Positions 22,081-33,612 of a DNA stretch of 64,000 bases are shown piece after piece. Both the position numbers and the translations under genes were made by a program. The notes below the pieces were generated by a model. It worked only from the letters and a program-made list of their open reading frames with translations, was not told the origin of the DNA and searched no databases. The stretch covers positions 620,001 through 684,000 of the forward strand of contig JAZGTH010000005.1 of assembly GCA_036877525.1 (NCBI GenBank). The letters run 5' to 3'. Numbering within the stretch: position 1 is the stretch's first letter; every line of letters begins with the position of its first letter. This DNA is from Chromobotia macracanthus (taxonomy: Eukaryota > Chordata > Actinopteri > Cypriniformes > Botiidae).

Positions 22081-23938
22081 TGCTGACTGGCAATTCTAGA
22101 GACCTGCAGAGAGAGATAGAGGTGGAGGGGAGAGAGAATAGATGGGACGTAGGTATGAGGGGGAGCAGTGTTTCTTGCATGCTGGGTGAGGGCGATGCCT
22201 GTTGTGAAGGACAGGAACATAATGGAAGCACATATTGTAAGTAGAACATTGAAGAGAGGAAAATGGGGATTTAGTAAAATAAATCAGAGGTACTTGCGCC
22301 TTGATGGTGTCCTTGCTCGGTGGAGTCGTGCAGGTAGGTCGTAGGTCTTTACCCAAATAGGTACTGAAACAAGGTAAACAAGGTATGCCAAGCAATGACT
22401 TACATGCTACTGCTGCTACAGGGAGTAACAGCAGACACCTGCTTAGGAGTGGACCTGGTGATCAGCCCCAGCCTCAGGGCAGATAATGTGGCTGGCTCTG
22501 GCTACATGACAGACACTGTGGGTGGCTCAATAATCGATAATTGTGGAAGTAATCCAGTAAAACATGAAGATTAGGAACACATTAGGAGAACAGAAGAACT
22601 CAGAAACACCATGACCGAATGAGGACTGACAAAAAACTGAACAAAACACACAGAAAGAACAGAACCTCACAAAACCTATATTTTTTCAGTTGGTTATGCT
22701 AATATACATCTTATGAAGCATTGATACTGATACATTTTCCTGATACGTTTAACTTATTCGTTGATTGAACTGATATATTTTCCTCCAGTATAAACCTGTT
22801 ATAAAGAAACATTAAATCACATTCAGAGTTTTCTTGTTCATGGGTTTCTATAGAAAGAAAACTTTCAATAAAATAACAATTAAATTACATTGTGAGAAAA
22901 CAGGAAACAGCTTTGATCAGGAGAAAATTCATTGAGAAAAAAGAAAAACCTTTTCAATAAAAGGAAAAAATATGAATTTAGTCTTAGGCTTCTATACATT
23001 TGTGTTTAAAACGTGTCTTTTACGTTTATCCTTTAGATCATCAAAGGTGATTTTTATGATAAAATGTCTTTAAGATTGGGACAGAATGGGAAGTGTGTAA
23101 GTGCAAATGTCCTGTGAAGGACATTTACATAGGATGAAAATAAACTATTTAAAACACATCTTACTCTGCACATTAATTCTAAATTTACCATAGGCAGGGG
23201 CATTTTTTGGGTCAGTGGATATTCAGCCCAGACCATGCAGAACATGCAGATGATGCCACCCTGATTCATTGTGACATTATATTCTTGTTATATACATGTA
23301 ATATACTATGTTTCATCTGCAAAGTATTGTTTTTTTTTAATAAATTGTTAAATATTGCTAAACATAAACCTAAACAGGTCCTACTAACTCAAGTCTTTTG
23401 TGTGTTTGTTGTTGCAAATTAAACTACATTTTGTGGCAGATATATGCGCTGGAGTATTTCTCATTTATAGAGCAGATTGCTGCTTTGAATGATTTTAATT
23501 GCAATAGAAATTGCCTGACATAATAACCTTGTCTTTCTCACTAAGCTTTTAAAACATTCAAGACTATGTAAATTGTCAAAAACACATAAACTGGAATGTT
23601 GCCTGCAAAGTCATACGCCAAATAAACAATAAACAACATAATAATAAAAAATATGATATTTTTGTTGCATGTATAGTTTTCAATGAGCAGATCCACACTG
23701 ATTTACCAAGATCCTTTACACAGATTGTCTGTGTATTTCTAGAATAAATATACAGATTTTGCACATACTGTGGTAAATTATTGTTTCTTATTATTGTAGC
23801 TTTTTGATCCATTCCATGACCTTATTAGTGGGTTTTGAGCTAGTCTCCATGATTACTGTTCTCCACTACCTGCTTGTTCTACACCAATTTCTCATGACCT
23901 GAGCACAGAAAATAAAGGTCTAAAGGCCTGCTGAAACA

Positions 23939-24137
23939 ACCACCCAATTATAGACTGGAAATCTGCCAAGATGATTGATGATGCTTTGAATGCCCTTGAT
24001 ATTCTCCTACAATGCTACCCTAGCTCTTCAGCAAGCACCTTCAATGAGCTTTGAACTCTTTACTTATGAGGGGTTAACATTTCTTTGTACTGCTCATGTT
24101 GTCTGAGACCACCAATGAGTCCAAATAATTGGGTGGT
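23939..24137. mobile_element. Possible small MITE
   Basis: Perfect 13-bp inverted repeats, ACCACCCAATTAT (23939-23951) and its complement (24125-24137), bound a 199-bp non-coding segment. No clear target duplication is seen, so a chance inverted repeat is possible. Confidence 0.35.
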
Positions 24138-24984
24138 AAGCCTATGGGAAGTACAGTCTTTGTTAAAATGTGTGTATCTACATGGGTATTTCCAATGTTC
24201 ACATGTATCCCTATACAATACAATACACTACATGCCAGATCATGAACACAATTTAGAGAATTGCCTCATAAGTAAATAATTACCATAAACATGGTCTTTG
24301 AGCTGACTTAGGAATAATTCAGATATAATATCAATTATATTCACTGCAGTTAAATACAATCTCATCTGAGATACTCATCTGTATTTTACAGAGATTTCTC
24401 CTGCATGCAATGTAAAGTGTTTTGTGTATAATCTGCCCTCTTAACAATAATAAACTCAATGGAACACATGGCCTTGAAAGACTTATTGCTTTCAAAAAAT
24501 AAAGACAACAGCAATTTGATAACAGACACCAATGGTCAATGAATAGTTATATATAGTAGTTATACTATAGTTCCATAGTAGTTACTGTAGAAGGTGTTTG
24601 TTATCGTATTAATGAGTGACTGTTCTGTGCTGACACGATTTGTGATCACACTACTATGCAAATCCAAACCCAACTGGGCAGCGGTTAAACAAACAGGGCA
24701 TGGTTCGGAGCGATCACACCGTCAAACGTATTGGTGCCCCAATATGGTTCAGAGTGCCTAGTCTGAACACTCTTACTCTTGTAATCACTGTTGTTTATTT
24801 TAAAGTGTTAATTGTTCAGTCATTAAATAGATTGTTAGGAACCTAAACAATAAACCAAAAGGTGTTTATTTTTCTTACAATAAGAAAACCATAAACAGCC
24901 TACAATCACTAAATACTACTAGTATAACTACAATATACTATTATATATAGTAACTATAGTAGTATAACTACTTATTAGTTAGGA

Positions 24985-25013
24985 TAATAATAAGTAGTAA
25001 CTACTTATTATTA
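24985..25013. repeat. Short AT-rich fold-back
   Basis: Perfect 13-bp arms around TAA, within a stretch of TAGT/ACTA-rich simple sequence (24910-25020). Confidence 0.85.
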
Positions 25014-25086
25014 GGATAGTACATATTTCAATTAACTAATGTGCATATATTTAGGTTTATAACGGGTCTGGTTCTCACCTTGTGTC

Positions 25087-25450
25087 AGGGTCCTGGCTTC
25101 CTGTCCTGTGTTTTTCTAGATTATCTTGCCAGGATCCTGACATCCCCCTGTGTTTAGTGTCAGAGCATGTTGTTTTGATCCTGACTCCTAGTCTTGGTTC
25201 TTGTTTCTTGGAGTCTGGATCTGAACTCATGATCTGGGTCTTGTCACATGGTCTCTGTTTTGTTTACATTCGCCATGTGCTCTCCGGTCGCCCGTCTTGG
25301 CCCCCGCCCCCTTGTTCTAAAAAATCGTCTCATTTGCGCTCATTTCTCGCATCTGTTAGTCGTTGTCTTTGTGTTATTTTATGCCCCCATGTTCTCTGTC
25401 TTGTTCCGGTTCGTCTTGGTAATGTGACTTTGTTATGTGCAATTTTATAA
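25087..25450 (+). mobile_element. LTR-like segment (partial)
   Basis: Begins TGTCAGGGTCCTGGC and is T/C/G-rich with few A's, like U3/R regions of Gypsy LTRs in carp-like fishes. No matching copy, 3' end or target duplication was found in the window. Confidence 0.35.
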
Positions 25451-25621
25451 TTCGTAACTTTGTGATCTTGTTTGCTAGTCTTGTCTAGTTTAAGTGCAAG
25501 CGTGAATGCAAGTGAGAAAATCTCTCTAAGCATGGGCAGCAGGACTAAGGAAAGATCTGGAGTGATCTTACTTAATGTGGCATGTGAGCAGTGGCTAGAA
25601 CATAAATGTGTCTAAAGGCAG

Positions 25622-26064
25622 TGTTAGAATGGAGGCTCCCATACCACCTCCTCCAAGCCACCAGAGGGAACCCTCTCCTGAGTATTAGTTGTTCTGGACT
25701 CCATGTCCCATGAGGCAGCATTCCTAGGACTGATTACCTCTTCACCTGTTTCTCATTATCCTCACTATATAAACTTCACTCTAAAACTCTAGATCATTGT
25801 GAAGTCTTGATTTGCCTTGGTGATCATTTCTGAGCGGTTTCCCTTTTGCATTCTGTTTACCTGTGTACTGATTGGATTGTCTATTACTCTGTGATTATTT
25901 TCTGCCTGCCCTGACTACTGCTTTGCCTTTTGGATTTTGATTGTTTGCCACCTGCCTTGACCCTTGCCCTTGTTGTTCCTGTTTGCTGGTGTTTGACCTT
26001 GCCTGTCTGATTACCCCTTTAATAAACTGCAAATGGGTCTAAACACTTATGACCCCTCATTACA
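25622..26064 (+). mobile_element. Gypsy 5' LTR (family G1)
   Basis: 443 bp from TGTTAGAATGGAGG to CCCCTCATTACA. It is homologous to 14259-14719. A TATA-like CTATATAAAC (about 25765) and a polyadenylation signal TTTAATAAACTGCAAATGG lie at the usual places. It is followed directly by GAAGACATCG and gag/pol sequence. Confidence 0.8.
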
Positions 26065-26399
26065 GAAGACATCGTCAACTAATGATCCAGCAGCAATGTC
26101 ATCTCTGTGGAATTAACTTCTCAGGCATCACAACTAGCCATGCATCACCAACAACTGTCATGACTGACAATTCTCACCAAGAATCTTATGAAAGCTCTAC
26201 AGGGACTACGAGTCGTGCCAATAGAAGCGGCTACCGCAACTGCTCCGTCAATACCGACTCGCCACGAGGCGCCCACCGCTACTTCCCTTGTTAATCCATG
26301 ACTGGCATTTCCTGAGAACCCCCGGTGAACAATTGCTGTCCCTAACTCAAAAACACAGCGGCTGATTATGCTCTGAGTTATTATACACTAGCAGCCCAA

Positions 26400-26720
26400 A
26401 CCGAGTGGGTTAAAGATACGTTCAAACTACTATTTCAAAAGGGTTTTACTCAGATTGATAATCTTATACGTTCTCATCGTTCTCCTCATTCCCAATGTTA
26501 TCATGTACCCACAGCAACAAATTTTACCGAGCCAATGCAGTTGGGTTTCACTAGTCTTACCTCTGAAGAACGAATTTGCCAAAGACTGCATCATATGTGT
26601 CTCTACTGTGGTCAAGCCAGTCATATGAAGTCCACATGCCCCATGAGACCTATCAGCCCACAAACTTCGGTGAGTGACACCACCACCTTGACCTCTCAGT
26701 TAACATCAAATTAACTATAG
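26400..26720 (+). pseudogene. Gypsy gag remnant with CCHC knuckle
   Basis: The frame across 26580-26650 reads HHMCLYCGQASHMKSTCPMRP-like, a C-x2-C-x4-H-x4-C knuckle typical of retrotransposon nucleocapsid. It is preceded by TEPMQLGFTSLTSEER-like sequence, the standard lead-in to the knuckle in fish Gypsy gag. Confidence 0.7.
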
Positions 26721-26749
26721 AAATTATGAACAATGAAACAATAACTACA

Positions 26750-27260
26750 TCTGCTTTAGTAGATTCTGGTGCAGCGGGCAACTTTATTTCCCAAGAATTC
26801 GCTCAGAACACAACCTAACTCTAATTCATCCCTGGCAGTGGAGGCGCTAGACGGTCGAAATCTCGGTAACGGCCACATACAAAGAATGACTAAGGAACTC
26901 CAGTTAAATGTCAGTATGATTCTTTCTGAGCGGATCAAGTTTTATGTTCTCCCGTCACCCAACATGCCATAATTTTAGGATTACCTTGACTACAAACACA
27001 CAATCCAGTAATTTCATGGAGAGACGGACAAATTCTTCAGTGGGGTCCAACATGCCAGCAATCTTATCTATCCAAGGTAATACAACAACCCAGAAATTCA
27101 GTTCCTCAGGAGATAATCTACAACACAGAGTCACAAATACCTACTGAATATGCAGATTTGACAGAGGACTTTAGTAAAAAGAGAGTATCTCAGCTTCCTC
27201 CCCATCGATCCATTGACTGCGTTATTGAACTCATGCCAGGAACAACACCCCCGAAGGCAG
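26750..27260 (+). pseudogene. Gypsy protease and RT-leader remnant
   Basis: The protease active-site motif ALVDSGAAGNFIS is at about 26752-26790. At 27130-27255, YADLTEDFSKKRVSQLPPHR then CVIELMPGTTPPKAG is the typical segment before RT in fish Gypsy (FSK.RA..LPPHR..DC.I.L.PG..PP). Frames differ between the two. Confidence 0.75.
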
Positions 27261-27299
27261 GCAGTACTTTCACAATGCCAGGGTTCTCCGCCCAAAATG

Positions 27300-27590
27300 T
27301 TTACCTGTGCATATTTCTCTCAAAAATTATCTTAACATATCGTAACTATGATGTGGGGAATCGACAACTATTGGTCATGAAACGCTGACTCTGGAAGAAT
27401 GGCTCTGAAAGTCCATTTACAGTGTTAACTGATCATAAGAACTTGGAATATTTGCACTCAGTGAAAAGACTGAATCCCAGACAGGCCAGATGGGCTCTCT
27501 TCTTTACACGCTTTCAGTTTACTGTTAATTATTGCCTAGGTTCCAAGAATACTAAAGCAGACGCTCTCCCGCCAGTCTAATGAGTTTCAA
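27300..27590 (+). pseudogene. Gypsy RNase H remnant
   Basis: FTVLTDHKNLEYLHSVKRLN, then RQARWALFFTRFQFTVNY and GSKNTKADAL is the RNase H C-terminal signature of Gypsy pol (DHKNLEYL; RWALFF.RF...; GSKN.KADALSR). The join at about 27300 from the RT leader shows that the RT core is deleted. Confidence 0.8.
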
Positions 27591-27639
27591 GAGCCATCTA
27601 TACAAGAAAAGATCACCCCCGAGAATTTACCGGTAGCCC

Positions 27640-28030
27640 TGGTTCAATGTGATATACTCACAGAGATTGAACACCTTAATAGTCAAGAACCACCACCTCC
27701 GGAATGTCCTCCAAATGTAATGTTCCTATACCCCTATGACAACATCTGCTCACCCAGGTTCATGAAACACCCAGCTCGGGTCATCCAGGTATCACCGCAA
27801 CCATTCAGCTTCTCTGCAATCGTTTCTGGTGGCCCACATGGACTAAAGATACAATCCAACACATATATAACTGTACCAACTGTCAGACCACCCAGACCAA
27901 CTGTACCAAGACTCACAAACAACAACCTGCAGGATTATTACAACTTCTACCTACTCCTCAAAGACCATGGTCCCATATCGCCGTGGATTTCATTACTGAC
28001 CTACCCAATTCTCAAGGCAATACTACAATT
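27640..28030 (+). pseudogene. Gypsy integrase N-terminal remnant
   Basis: Contains a zinc-binding HHCC-like stretch (HETPSSGHPGITATIQLLCN, then FWWPTW, then YNCTNCQTTQ) followed by the start of the catalytic core: PWSHIAVDFITDLPNSQGNT with the first catalytic Asp. It breaks off at about 28030. At least one frameshift separates it from the RNase H frame. Confidence 0.75.
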
Positions 28031-28059
28031 CTTACTTAATCCTTTTATTTAATCCTTGG

Positions 28060-28720
28060 ATCCTTGTAATCCTTTTTCCAAGTCCTGTCAACTCAATACT
28101 CTTGCCAAGCTACCTACTTGTTACAGGCAGGTTCTGTGCAAAATTCTCAAAATCACAGTTATTAGAACCATACAAGGAATTTGTCTTTCTTTTTAGAAAA
28201 GCAATTGTTCCTCCCATTCCTGGTCCTCTTTCTTTCAGCTCCTCACATGAAGCATGGATCCCCTCTGCTGAGCTCCTCAGATCCCTGTCTTTGTCCTGAA
28301 ACAACTCACTCAACAGTGCTGCCAGGAGGCTGATCGACACTGAGCATACCACTAAGGTATGTGGAGCAGAGATAGCTTTCCTCCCATAAAATGAAGCCAC
28401 ACACTGGTAATTTGTGAGAATGGATACAGAGAATAAATTTAAAGGGAGATTGCTGAGGCTGTGTGCAAGATTCAAGTGTATAAAGTGCATTTCTCGCTGC
28501 ACTTTTACTCTGTGCAAACAATAAACATCATAGCACAATCAGAGTATGTATGTACAATAAAATTCATAAAATAATAATGGGGAAAAGCTCAGTACAGTCA
28601 ATAAAATCTGAAGGGTCAGTTTTTATTTCATTATCAATCAATCTTTTATTTTACTATCAATCTTTATTTTACTATCTTTTATTTTAATTATATCAATCTG
28701 ATCCAACAGGAAAATGTAAC
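28060..28720. other. Unassigned; one unexplained frame
   Basis: A 142-codon minus-strand frame (28538-28110) with no motif that I recognise. It could be chance. The rest, to 28700, is AT-rich with a TCAATCTTTTATTTTAC-type repetition. Confidence 0.25.
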
Positions 28721-29189
28721 TGTAATGATGAGTTAGACTCACGGAAATCCATTTGCAGCATTTATTAGAAACAGACAGGCAAGGTCAAGTACCAGCAAAC
28801 AGGATTAACGAAGGCAAGGCAAAGGCAAAACAAGGGCCAGACAAGGGTCGTGGCAGGCAGCAAACAATCATAGAAACAAAGATCAGTCCAGTAATCGAGG
28901 CAGGCAGCAAACAGGGATAAACGGAATAAACAGTTCAAGATCAAAATACAAGTAATCCAAATGCACTGATAAAAACGCTCAAAATTGTAAAACAAGACTT
29001 CACAATGGCTGATTGGTTGTCTGGAGTTTAAATACTGGAGGATAATGAGAAGCAGGTGCGAGAGGACGTGGACAATCCCAGGTATGGGGCATTATGGGAA
29101 ATGGAGTCCAAATTAACACAGGTTAGTATTCAGGTGATGGTTCCCTCTGGTGGTGCGGAGGAGGCGAAGCAGAGACCTCCTCTGTAACA
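28721..29189 (-). mobile_element. Solo Gypsy LTR (family G1) with 5-bp TSD
   Basis: The reverse complement begins TGTTACAGAGGAGG and ends CATTACA, like the other G1 LTRs. Both sides carry the same 5-bp duplication, GTAAC (28716-28720 and 29190-29194). No internal sequence is attached. It probably arose by LTR-LTR recombination of a separate insertion, because it is opposite in orientation to the adjacent Gypsy relic. Confidence 0.85.
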
Positions 29190-29197
29190 GTAACAAT

Positions 29198-29390
29198 TTT
29201 ATGAGGTGGCGATTTTGTATGAATTCATATGTGAATAGTATAATAACAAATGATTATATGAATAAAAGCAAGCAAAAGCCCCTTATCCTCAACCGTGACT
29301 GGGGCAGGAGCAGATCGTAAATGTATAAATTAGATAAAAAACATATAAATTAGTACAAATTCATATAAATTAGCCACCAGTTCACTAAAA
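29198..29390. mobile_element. Possible MITE with GAATTCATAT inverted ends
   Basis: Left GAGGTGGCGATTTTGTATGA and right end (AATTCATATAAATTAGCCACC) form an imperfect inverted repeat around a small non-coding core. Resembles a common fish repeat. Borders are uncertain. Confidence 0.35.
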
Positions 29391-29675
29391 CAGAAGTAGT
29401 GAAGAATTGCCGAGATTGTGTTGGATATACACAGAATTTTCCAGATAACAGATGTTTATATTCAAAGAATTTGGAGTGTTAGGTCAGTTACTGGAAATCG
29501 TGTATAAATACTGTTATATTTGAACCCCCTCCCATTTTAATTAACAAATGTATTTATGTAATTGACACATAGCATGCTTTATTAACTTTTCAATAATGTT
29601 TTATTCAATGAATCTACAATATGAGAAGAAACTATATGTCAATTATATGTCTTGTATGTCATGTGCTTTTTTTAA

Positions 29676-29735
29676 TTTTTCAAATATTGTTTAATAATAT
29701 TTTTCAAATATTTTTCAAATATTGTTTAATAATAT
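29676..29735 (+). repeat. 25-bp direct duplication
   Basis: Two identical 25-bp AT-rich copies (29676-29700 and 29711-29735) separated by 10 bp, which repeat part of the unit. Confidence 0.85.
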
Positions 29736-30186
29736 ATAATGAATAAAAGAGAGAGAGCGGGATGCTGTATAGATCCAAATGCACTGGTTGCAGAATTACA
29801 ATGTGATAGAAAAGCAAACTTATTGATTTGATTTGTATGAATACATTTACTAATTTCTTGGAGGGCCCTGTTGATCATGGGACCATATTTTTATAGACCA
29901 AGATTTTTTTCTGATAATATTTTAAAGAAGTACACACTTTAAAAACAACCACTTCAGCAAATACCTTTTGGCATTTCTTGACCTCTCAAGTAGTGGATAT
30001 TTCCATGGGTGGTCGTTTGACCCACATTTTACCCCAAATACTACCCTTTTACTTATTCAAAACTATTGAAAACAATACATTGTGATGTAATCATTACAGA
30101 ATAAATCATATTATATTGTATAATATTATTATTAGCTTGATCCAGAAGATAACAGTGTTTTGTAGTTTATTAGTAATAAAGCCATA

Positions 30187-30300
30187 TTGATGCAGTTGTG
30201 GCCTAATGGTTAGAGAGTCTGACTTCTAAACCAGTGGTTGCAGGTTCAGGTTCAATGGTGGCAGGAAATGACTTAGGTGGACTTGAATAAGGAAACTGTC
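30187..30300 (+). mobile_element. tRNA-derived SINE (family B)
   Basis: Pol III head with box A TGGCCTAATGGTTAGAGAGT and box B GGTTGCAGGTTCAGGTTC, then a short GGCAGGAAATGAC body. A reverse copy lies at about 43905-44040. It is unlike family A in both boxes. Not a functional tRNA gene: no CCA-side acceptor pairing is seen. Confidence 0.65.
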
Positions 30301-30309
30301 ATCACTTTC

Positions 30310-31375
30310 ACTTCATTTAAAAAAAACTTTTAGTTTAGGTAATTATAAGATATACTAACCACCTTCTGACCTTCTGTAAATGTATAGATCTTACACTACA
30401 TACCAAACTGAATCCTGGCTACCTTCAAAACAAACTGTAATTAGCCTGAACTTCCTGCAGTCTTTGAAATGACAAGGGTAATCAATGGCTGTGTGGAATC
30501 AGCCTGAATGGGTTATAGATTAGTGACTAGTTTAAACATTGGTTTCAATTAGCAGTAGTCGAGGAGCCTGGGGACAAATCTGCCCTCAAATGAGCATCAT
30601 TATTGCAGTCACAGTTTGGCAGGAGACCCAGCGACAAAGTCACCCTAAAGAAACTCGTCCTGATTGAACAGTTATTCCACACAATAACCATTATCAATGT
30701 CCTCTGTCCCAAATCAGCGCAATTTGCAAAGCTTTGTATTGAGGAAATTACCAATACAGATTTGCAATATTCTTTTATTTATTGTTTAAATGTCATTTTT
30801 AGGAAAATTGAGATTTGAATGTGGCAGTTACATATTTGAAGTCTAGCTTTAGTAATAAAGACATTTACTGGACTGGAAAAGGAAGTATGCAACCCAATTT
30901 ATTACTTTTCAATTTTAATTTAACTTGACTTGCAGAAACTTAATGCATCAGACATGTTTTATTAGTCTCTCCCTGCAGTGAGTCTGTAAATTTAAAAAGC
31001 ATTAGGAGAAAGATTCAGAAGCATTTGATGTATATGGTAATTGCTTCATCTCACAATGAATACTAGTGAATTTGTGAGGTCTCACAATTAAAGCCATATT
31101 GAATCCCTCCTGCTGGCCTGAAGATCAGAAGGTAAACAAGACTGGAAGATCTTTATAACAAAGAAAGAAAACTGTGAAGCTCATTGTAAATGGATAAACA
31201 TGGCACAACCCAGATACTGCAGAGATCAGACTGCCCCAAAACATCGATCACATAGTAGGACAATAGCCATAAAAGAAGCCAGTGACAGTGCTGACCGAAC
31301 GACAGTATTTAGTGTCCAATACATCTAACAAGCCACAGCTGGAGCTGAGTTAAAAAATTAAGTTTAAGGTTTAAA
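30310..31375. other. Unassigned spacer
   Basis: Moderately AT-rich. The 30545-30760 segment is less AT-rich and has short frames on both strands, but no recognisable product. Confidence 0.25.
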
Positions 31376-31377
31376 GT

Positions 31378-31492
31378 TTAAGTTTACATGCAACTAAACC
31401 TTACATAAACTCTAATCCTAACTCTTACCCTTTATTAAGTAAATGTATAATTACCCTGTACCAAGACACCTTCAAATAAAGTGTAACCAAAT
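31378..31492 (+). repeat. Dispersed repeat (TACATGCAACTAA type), copy 1
   Basis: Shares order with 37385-37530: TTACATGCAACTAA, CTAATCCTAA, a TATAATTAC block, then AAGTGTAAC. I recall this as a frequent fish repeat terminus, but cannot name the family. Confidence 0.5.
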
Positions 31493-31499
31493 TTTTTTG

Positions 31500-32310
31500 T
31501 TTGCACAGTTATTTGTAAGTTATGTGTATTATAACTATTCTAAAGAGAATAGAAACGGTGAAAGTGGATTTATGAGGGATGTTTTGCATTTGTATTGTGT
31601 GTTTCATTAAGGACGATGACATAATAATAATACACGACTTTTATCATTTGTCTTTTCATCCAGTCTTTGCTTCCCTGTTTTACTGCTGTGGAGAATTTAG
31701 CTACATGTCTCACGTGATTTTACCAGATCTCTACAGTGATACACAATTAAACTTGCCTGCAAATATTTGTTTTATTAATGTTTTCCAACAAAGTAATTAA
31801 TCTCTTCACAAAGGTACCATCTGGATAACCCAACAATGTGATTAACCTTCCTGTTTAATGATTATGATAAATATGGAGGAGAGATCTTAGAGGAGAGAAA
31901 ATGGCAAATGTTTGAATTTGGGAGGTTGGTGGGGGGCTTTGGCATTACATGCGAAGAACTATTTTCAAAACATCCCAAAAACCTCAATTACAATCCTCTG
32001 ACAAATCCTAGACTTAACACAACTCTTCTCAAAGATAAGGCTGATTACCTTCTATACAATTTCATGAACTCAATTGTTCATGAAATGAAACTCATGAAAG
32101 CAATTAGAGCCCTTCAGAAAAAATTACAGGTACAAATGGGATCTCTTAAAATGCTTTATCATAGACAGCAATGACATTACATGGAGAACAAATGAAGATA
32201 GTCCCTAAAGACTGCTAAAAAAGAAACCAGTAATCTTCCTCATCATCTTAGAAGACATCTGAACCATATCTTAAAGTGTATCAGGATTCCAAAGTCTGAC
32301 AACATCTTGC
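31500..32310. other. Unassigned; weak frame at 31908-32174
   Basis: An 88-codon plus frame with a Lys/Leu-rich end and no motif known to me. The surrounding DNA is AT-rich. Confidence 0.2.
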
Positions 32311-32312
32311 AT

Positions 32313-32418
32313 CATAATTTGTTAGTCATGTAAATGTCAGTTCAAAGCAGAAGTGTAAAGGTAAAATGACATTTACACTTCTGCTTTGAACTGACATTTA
32401 CATGACTAACAAATTATG
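32313..32418. repeat. Perfect 47-bp inverted repeat (12-nt spacer)
   Basis: Left arm 32313-32359 is the exact reverse complement of 32372-32418, with no mismatch in 47 bp and the spacer GGTAAAATGACA. The pairing stops abruptly at both ends. It has no TIR-type flanks and no target duplication that I can see. Confidence 0.98.
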
Positions 32419-32884
32419 TTGGTTAGTTCAGACACAACAAACTTAGATAAACTTGTTCTGTTCTGAATTATTGATTACCTCAATATTATTCATGAAACAA
32501 CTGTACTTTTAGCCACTAGCAAAAAATAAAAAATAAAGTTTTAAAGTAATAAGTTATATTAGTATATTATGTATTATAAAGATAATAAAAGTTTAGATGT
32601 TATTTTGGATGATTTATTTTTCTTCATCATAATTATGTACTGCAGTAGGTAATTTATATCATTGTTTACTGGTAAAAACAGACAAATGTCATTATAATGC
32701 AAAAAATATTTTATGTGGTGTATTTGACATGGGCATGTCAACAGCAAATTCATCAATTCATATACTAAATTAAACATCCATACTGGTGTAATGCAGTAGA
32801 AAAATAAAATAAACTAGATAACTAGATATGGAAATGTGAGTGGTGCTTGCTGTGGCAAAACTCTGGAATATTTAAACAAAATTT

Positions 32885-33430
32885 TTTAACATGATGCTAG
32901 CATAATTTAGCAATGATGCTAGTATGAGTTTGCATGATGCTAGAATGGCTTAGCATGATGCTAACATGCTAACATGACTTAGCATGATGCTAGCACGACT
33001 TAGCATGATGTTAGTGTTATGGTCTAGCTTGTTTCAAAGCCGATGGACAACGAAATAGGGTTTAAATAATTTATAATTTATTGAAAAAAACAATGAAAAA
33101 TAAACGGCATTCTTTGTCTAGGGGAAAAAACAAAAGCATATTAAATATGTTTAAATGCAATCAACAAAAGATAATTATATTTAAGGGGGAAGAAGAAAAA
33201 AACAAAGTGTGGGAGAGACCAAAGCGCGTGACCTTTTCCAAGACCAACATATAGTTCCCTATATAGGAAAACACTGACATACAAACACCCATGCCCTACC
33301 TAATTGAACCACTCGAGCCAATCCCTGCCTGTGCACTGACAAAGAAAGCCCTTAGGAGAGCCCAGAGGGGTTGTAACAGTTAGTATGATGCTAGCATGAC
33401 TTAGCATGATGCTAACATGATTTAGCATAA
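32885..33430 (+). repeat. ATGATGCTAGCATGACTTAGC minisatellite, split by LTR
   Basis: About six degenerate 21-bp units before 33014 and two to three after 33379. The array is interrupted by the solo LTR at 33015-33378. A short related array is at 35718-35790. Confidence 0.85.
33015..33378 (-). mobile_element. Solo LTR (family E) with 5-bp TSD
   Basis: 364 bp. On the minus strand it begins TGTTACAACCCC and ends GACCATAACA. It has a TATA-like CTATATAGG (33258-33266, complement) upstream and AATAAA near its 3' end (complement of about 33078). It is flanked by identical GTTAG (33010-33014 and 33379-33383), which proves insertion into the minisatellite. The sequence differs from G1 and G2. Confidence 0.85.
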
Positions 33431-33575
33431 TACATATACTAAAATATGGCTTACTCATGATGTTGGGAGGTTGCTAGGATGATTTAAATGGTTGCTAAGG
33501 TGTGGTCAGAAAGTTGCCAGGGCAATACCAGTCTGACTCAAATAAGCCTACCCACATGTCTCTACAATGTTCGTA

Positions 33576-33612
33576 TGCTGAGATGGATAGATGGATAGAT
33601 GGATGTGTGTGT
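33576..33612 (+). repeat. Short GATA/GATG microsatellite
   Basis: GATGGATAGATGGATAGATG followed by a few GT units. Confidence 0.8.

Larger units (their letters stand above)
19460..22400 (-). mobile_element. L2 LINE, interrupted by a second L2
   Basis: Reverse-strand L2 with endonuclease (22080-21241) and RT (20316-19610) in the correct order. A plus-strand L2 fragment (about 20330-21075) lies between them, in place of the endonuclease-RT linker. Upstream of the endonuclease, a Ser/Pro-rich N-terminal frame (22395-22096) ends just before NCQSAVNKADF, as in other fish L2 elements. Confidence 0.8.
22690..25080. other. Largely unassigned AT-rich DNA
   Basis: No coding region or named transposon seen. 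Two small structures are noted separately (23939-24137 and 24985-25013). Confidence 0.35.
26065..28060 (+). mobile_element. Gypsy internal region (family G1), deleted
   Basis: Gag, protease, RT, RNase H and integrase remnants in canonical Gypsy order, but only 2.0 kb long against the roughly 4-5 kb expected. Most of RT is deleted, and no same-strand 3' LTR follows. Frameshifts and stops throughout. Confidence 0.8.

Noticed and set aside
28110..28538. 142-codon minus-strand frame
   Set aside because: No motif, no splice signals of note, and a shorter overlapping frame in the same strand. Length alone does not support a gene in this window.
32313..32418. Transposon TIR pair
   Set aside because: The arms have only a 12-nt spacer and no target duplication, so no mobile element lies between them.
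32885..33430. CRISPR-like array
   Set aside because: The units are contiguous and degenerate with no unique spacers, in a vertebrate genome; it is a minisatellite.
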